Notes under the pieces: model-generated | Seen by the model: only the letters and a program-made list of their open reading frames with translations | The model's database searches: none | What the model was told of the DNA's origin: nothing | Part shown: positions 2,900-5,803 of the stretch, piece by piece | How positions within the stretch are numbered: position 1 is the first letter of the stretch | How the letters are laid out: every line of letters begins with the position of its first letter | Translations under genes and position numbers: made by a program | NCBI RefSeq assembly: GCF_022780145.1 | Contig: NZ_JALEXO010000037.1 | Location: 1-5,803, forward strand | From: Intestinibacter sp. | Lineage (GTDB): Bacteria; Bacillota; Clostridia; Peptostreptococcales; Peptostreptococcaceae | Length of the DNA: 5,803 nt | Direction of reading: 5' to 3'

Positions 2900-5321
2900 C
2901 TTCAGCATTTATTTTGGCAATTGAAACTACATCCACTTCATCATCTGTCTTCATAAGCTTAACTCCGCTAGTTACTCTTCCAAATACAGATATATCGTCA
3001 ACTCTCAATCTAATAAGAACTCCATCAGAATTTATAAGCATCAATTCATCTTCGTTGTTGACCATTGTTGCTCCAACTATTTTTCCAGTCTTATCTGACA
3101 TATTATAAGTTTTAATTCCTTTTCCTGCTCTTATTTGACTTCTGTATTCTTCTATTGCAGTTCTTTTTCCGAAACCATTTTGACTTACAACTAATAAATC
3201 AGTTCCTTCATCACATAAATTCATAGAAACAACATTGTCGTCATCTGATAAAGTTATACCTTTAACTCCCATTGCTGTTCTACCCATAGGTCTTATATCC
3301 TTTTCGCTAAATCTAATAGACATACCTTGTGATGTTACTAATAAAACTTCTTTATCTCCATTAGTTATTTTTACATCTATTAATTCATCGTCATCTCTTA
3401 AACCTATAGCTATTAATCCTGATTTATTAATATTTTTAAATTCTGATCTCTTAGTTTTCTTAACTATACCCTTTTTAGTTGATAATAATAAATATGTATC
3501 GTCATTTGCTTGTGTATCAACATCAATAAGTGTAGCTATTTTTTCATTAGGTCCTAATTGAAGTAAGTTTACTATAGCTGTACCTTTAGCTTGTCTCTTA
3601 CCTTCTGGAACTTCATATGCATCTAATTTAAATACTCTACCTCTGTTAGTGAAGAATAACAGTTTGTTATGTGTTCTAGTAGTTATTAGATGTTTTACGA
3701 AATCTTCTTCTCTAATTGTAAGAGCTGAAATACCTCTTCCACCTCTTCTTTGGCTCTTATAAGTATCTAAAGGTAATCTCTTAATATATCCGAAGTGAGT
3801 TAATGTTATAGTTATCTCTTCGTCGTCTATTAAGTCTCTCATGTCTATTTCACCTTCAGAATGTCTTATTTCTGTTCTTCTCTCATCTGCGTATTTTCTC
3901 TTAATTTCTAGAATTTCATCCTTTATAACACCTAATAATAAGTGTTCGTCTGCAAGTATTGATTCTAAATACGCTATTTTTTTCATTAATTCGTTGTATT
4001 CAGCTTCTACTTTTTCTCTTTCTAGACCTGTTAACTTTTGAAGCTTCATATCTAGTATCGCTTGAGCCTGAACTTCACTTAATTTAAATCTTTCCATTAA
4101 TCCAGTCTTAGCAATTTGTGTATTTGCAGAAGATCTAATTAAATTTATAACTTCATCTATATAGTCCAAGGCTATTCTTAAACCTTCTAGTATATGAGCT
4201 CTAGCTTGAGCTTTATTTAATTCAAATTTAGTTCTTCTTGTTACTACATCCTTTTGATGTTCTACATAGTAATGTAGTATTTGTTTTAAGTTTAATATTC
4301 TTGGAACACCATTTACAAGAGAAAGCATTATTATACTAAATGTATCTTCAAGTTGAGAATGTTTGTACAGGTTGTTTAATACTATATTAGCATTTACATC
4401 TCTTTTTAATTCTATGACAATTCTCATACCATTTCTGTTACTTTCATCTCTTAAATCTGATATTCCCTCTACTTTTTTGTCTTTAACTAATTCAGCTATT
4501 CTTTCGACTAACTTAGCCTTATTTACTTGGTAAGGAATTTCTGTAACTACTATTTGCTGTTTTCCTTTTGGAAGCTCTTCTATTTCGGCTTTAGATCTAA
4601 CCTTTACTTTTCCTCTACCTGTTTTGTAAGCTTCTGTTATACTGTCTTTCCCCATTATTATCGCACCAGTTGGGAAATCTGGTCCTTTAATGTAATCCAT
4701 TAATTCTTCTACAAAGCAGTCTGGATTATCGATTAGATGAACAGTAGCATCTATAACCTCACCTAAATTATGTGGTGGTATAGAAGTCGCCATACCTACA
4801 GCTATACCATTAGATCCATTTACCAATAAATTTGGGAATCTAGCTGGTAATACAGTAGGTTCTTTTAAAGATTCGTCGAAGTTCGGTCCAAAATCTACTG
4901 TTTCTTTATCTATATCTCTTAATAATTCTAGAGATAATTTACTCATTTTAGCTTCTGTATAACGCATTGCTGCTGGTGAGTCACCATCTACAGAACCGAA
5001 GTTACCATGACCATCAACTAAAAGCGCTCTTGTTGAGAAGTCTTGCGCCATTCTTACCATAGCTAAATATACTGCTGTATCACCATGTGGATGGTACTTC
5101 CCTAAAACGTCCCCAACTATACGTGCTGACTTTCTATATGGTTTATCTGGTGTTAAATTTAATTCATTCATTGAATAAAGTATTCTTCTGTGTACAGGCT
5201 TTAAACCGTCTCTAACATCAGGAAGCGCCCTACCGGCTATAACACTCATGGCATAATCTATATATGAATCTTTCATTTCCTTCGAAATCTCTGCAGGAAT
5301 TATTTTGTTATTTTCTTCCAT
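2892..5321 (-). CDS. gyrA: DNA gyrase subunit A
   Basis: An 809-aa GyrA, the breakage-reunion subunit of DNA gyrase, which introduces negative supercoils with GyrB using ATP. The N-terminal winged-helix/tower domain holds catalytic Tyr121 in AAMRYTEAK with Arg120 beside it, and the quinolone-determining region around HPHGDTAVYLAM with Thr82. A coiled-coil segment spans about 360-490. The C-terminal beta-pinwheel carries the GyrA box QRRGGRG (524-530), which separates gyrase from topoisomerase IV ParC, and ends in a short AEEE tail. I chose the ATG at 5319-5321 over one two codons earlier (5325-5327), because AAAGGAG (5329-5335) is 7 nt from the former and only 1 nt from the latter. It follows gyrB by 18 nt. 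The terminator overlaps its stop. Confidence 0.98.
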   Translation of the reverse strand: MEENNKIIPAEISKEMKDSYIDYAMSVIAGRALPDVRDGLKPVHRRILYSMNELNLTPDKPYRKSARIVGDVLGKYHPHGDTAVYLAMVRMAQDFSTRALLVDGHGNFGSVDGDSPAAMRYTEAKMSKLSLELLRDIDKETVDFGPNFDESLKEPTVLPARFPNLLVNGSNGIAVGMATSIPPHNLGEVIDATVHLIDNPDCFVEELMDYIKGPDFPTGAIIMGKDSITEAYKTGRGKVKVRSKAEIEELPKGKQQIVVTEIPYQVNKAKLVERIAELVKDKKVEGISDLRDESNRNGMRIVIELKRDVNANIVLNNLYKHSQLEDTFSIIMLSLVNGVPRILNLKQILHYYVEHQKDVVTRRTKFELNKAQARAHILEGLRIALDYIDEVINLIRSSANTQIAKTGLMERFKLSEVQAQAILDMKLQKLTGLEREKVEAEYNELMKKIAYLESILADEHLLLGVIKDEILEIKRKYADERRTEIRHSEGEIDMRDLIDDEEITITLTHFGYIKRLPLDTYKSQRRGGRGISALTIREEDFVKHLITTRTHNKLLFFTNRGRVFKLDAYEVPEGKRQAKGTAIVNLLQLGPNEKIATLIDVDTQANDDTYLLLSTKKGIVKKTKRSEFKNINKSGLIAIGLRDDDELIDVKITNGDKEVLLVTSQGMSIRFSEKDIRPMGRTAMGVKGITLSDDDNVVSMNLCDEGTDLLVVSQNGFGKRTAIEEYRSQIRAGKGIKTYNMSDKTGKIVGATMVNNEDELMLINSDGVLIRLRVDDISVFGRVTSGVKLMKTDDEVDVVSIAKINAEEE

Positions 5322-5328
5322 GTCCATT

Positions 5329-5335
5329 CTCCTTT
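5329..5335 (-). promoter_or_regulatory. Ribosome binding site that decides the gyrA start
   Basis: AAAGGAG lies 1 nt before the upstream ATG (5327) and 7 nt before the downstream ATG (5321). Only the latter spacing suits initiation, so gyrA should begin MEENNKI rather than MDMEENN. Confidence 0.8.
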
Positions 5336-5339
5336 CTTA

Positions 5340-5803
5340 TTAAATGTCTAGGTTTTTAACAAATTTTGCATTTTGTTCTATGAAGTCTTTTCTAGGTCCA
5401 ACTTTATCGCCCATTAACATAGAGAATATCATATCAGCTTCTGCAGCATCGTCTATTGTTACTTGAAGTAAAGTTCTTGTTTCTGGGTTCATTGTTGTTT
5501 CCCATAATTGTTCTGGATTCATTTCTCCAAGACCTTTGTATCTTTGAAGCTCGATTCCATTTTTGCCTATCTCTTCTAATAAAGTTTCTAGTTCTTTATC
5601 TGAATAAACGTAGTATTCTTTCTTTTGTTTTTTAACTTTAAATAGTGGTGGTTGTGCTATATACACATAACCATTATCTATAAGTGGTCTCATATATCTA
5701 AAGAAGAATGTCAATAATAAAGTTCTAATATGTGCACCATCCACGTCTGCATCGGTCATTATTATTATTTTATGATATCTAGCTTTTTCTATATTAAAAT
5801 CGT
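5340..5803 (-). CDS. gyrB: DNA gyrase subunit B, C-terminal part (partial at window edge)
   Basis: The reading frame is open from the window edge, so only the last 153 residues are seen, beginning DFNIEKARYHKIIIMTDADV. It is the ATPase subunit of gyrase; this part holds the TOPRIM metal site DADVD (visible residues 17-21, equal to E. coli Asp498, Asp500 and Asp502), HIRTLLLTFFFRYMRP, and the GyrA-contacting tail with RYKGLGEMNPEQLW (87-100) and a normal end at FVKNLDI. Only about 30 residues separate the TOPRIM core from RYKGLG, so it lacks the large insertion of E. coli GyrB and is the short Gram-positive form. ParE is similar, but the adjacent gyrA with a GyrA box makes GyrB the call. The internal Met at 5759 is not a start. 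gyrA follows after 18 nt. Confidence 0.97.
   Translation of the reverse strand, partial: DFNIEKARYHKIIIMTDADVDGAHIRTLLLTFFFRYMRPLIDNGYVYIAQPPLFKVKKQKKEYYVYSDKELETLLEEIGKNGIELQRYKGLGEMNPEQLWETTMNPETRTLLQVTIDDAAEADMIFSMLMGDKVGPRKDFIEQNAKFVKNLDI

Noticed and set aside
2884..4041. Three plus-strand open frames opposite gyrA (about 2884-3108, 3235-3561, 3841-4041)
   Set aside because: All lie antisense to well-conserved GyrA pinwheel and tower coding sequence, are Ser/Ile/Leu-rich low-complexity translations and match no family.

Overview
The window comes from a low-GC Gram-positive anaerobe, most likely a member of the Peptostreptococcaceae (Clostridioides difficile or a close relative). Three things point there: very AT-rich DNA, strong AGGAGG-type ribosome binding sites, and the order gyrB-gyrA-ytxH-DUF948-rsbV-rsbW-sigB followed by ribosomal RNA, which I recall from the origin-proximal region of C. 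difficile. Species cannot be fixed from the sequence alone. Every gene I can support is on the minus strand, so transcription runs from high to low coordinates.

Layout in transcription order. (1) The last 153 codons of gyrB (window edge 5803 to 5340) and complete gyrA (5321 to 2892) make a gyrase operon. It ends in a hairpin terminator that contains the gyrA stop codon (about 2871-2899). (2) A 174-bp gap (2718-2891) holds two tandem DnaA boxes and very AT-rich DNA with candidate -10 elements. (3) A tightly packed five-gene stress operon follows: a YtxH-family membrane protein, a DUF948 (YtxG-like) membrane protein, the anti-anti-sigma factor RsbV, the anti-sigma kinase RsbW (TTG start) and the sigma factor SigB. 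It ends in a terminator at 605-646. (4) A strong rRNA-type promoter (-35 at 514-519, -10 at 491-496) drives a stable-RNA unit with unusual order: 5S rRNA, tRNA-Leu(TAA), a CAT-anticodon tRNA, then the start of 16S rRNA, which is cut by the window edge at base 1.

How the genes work together. GyrA and GyrB form DNA gyrase, which sets negative supercoiling. RsbV, RsbW and SigB form the partner-switching module of the general stress response: RsbW holds SigB inactive and phosphorylates RsbV, and dephosphorylated RsbV frees SigB. The two small membrane proteins are cotranscribed by position. Their Bacillus counterparts (ytxG, ytxH) are known stress-regulon genes, so the layout suggests a stress-envelope role.

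No mobile element, CRISPR array or wholly novel multi-gene system is visible. The most interesting points are the 5S-first rRNA operon, a 22-bp perfect dyad at its predicted transcription start, a group of same-strand consensus DnaA boxes spread through the sigB region, and the joining of ytxH/ytxG-like genes to the sigB module.
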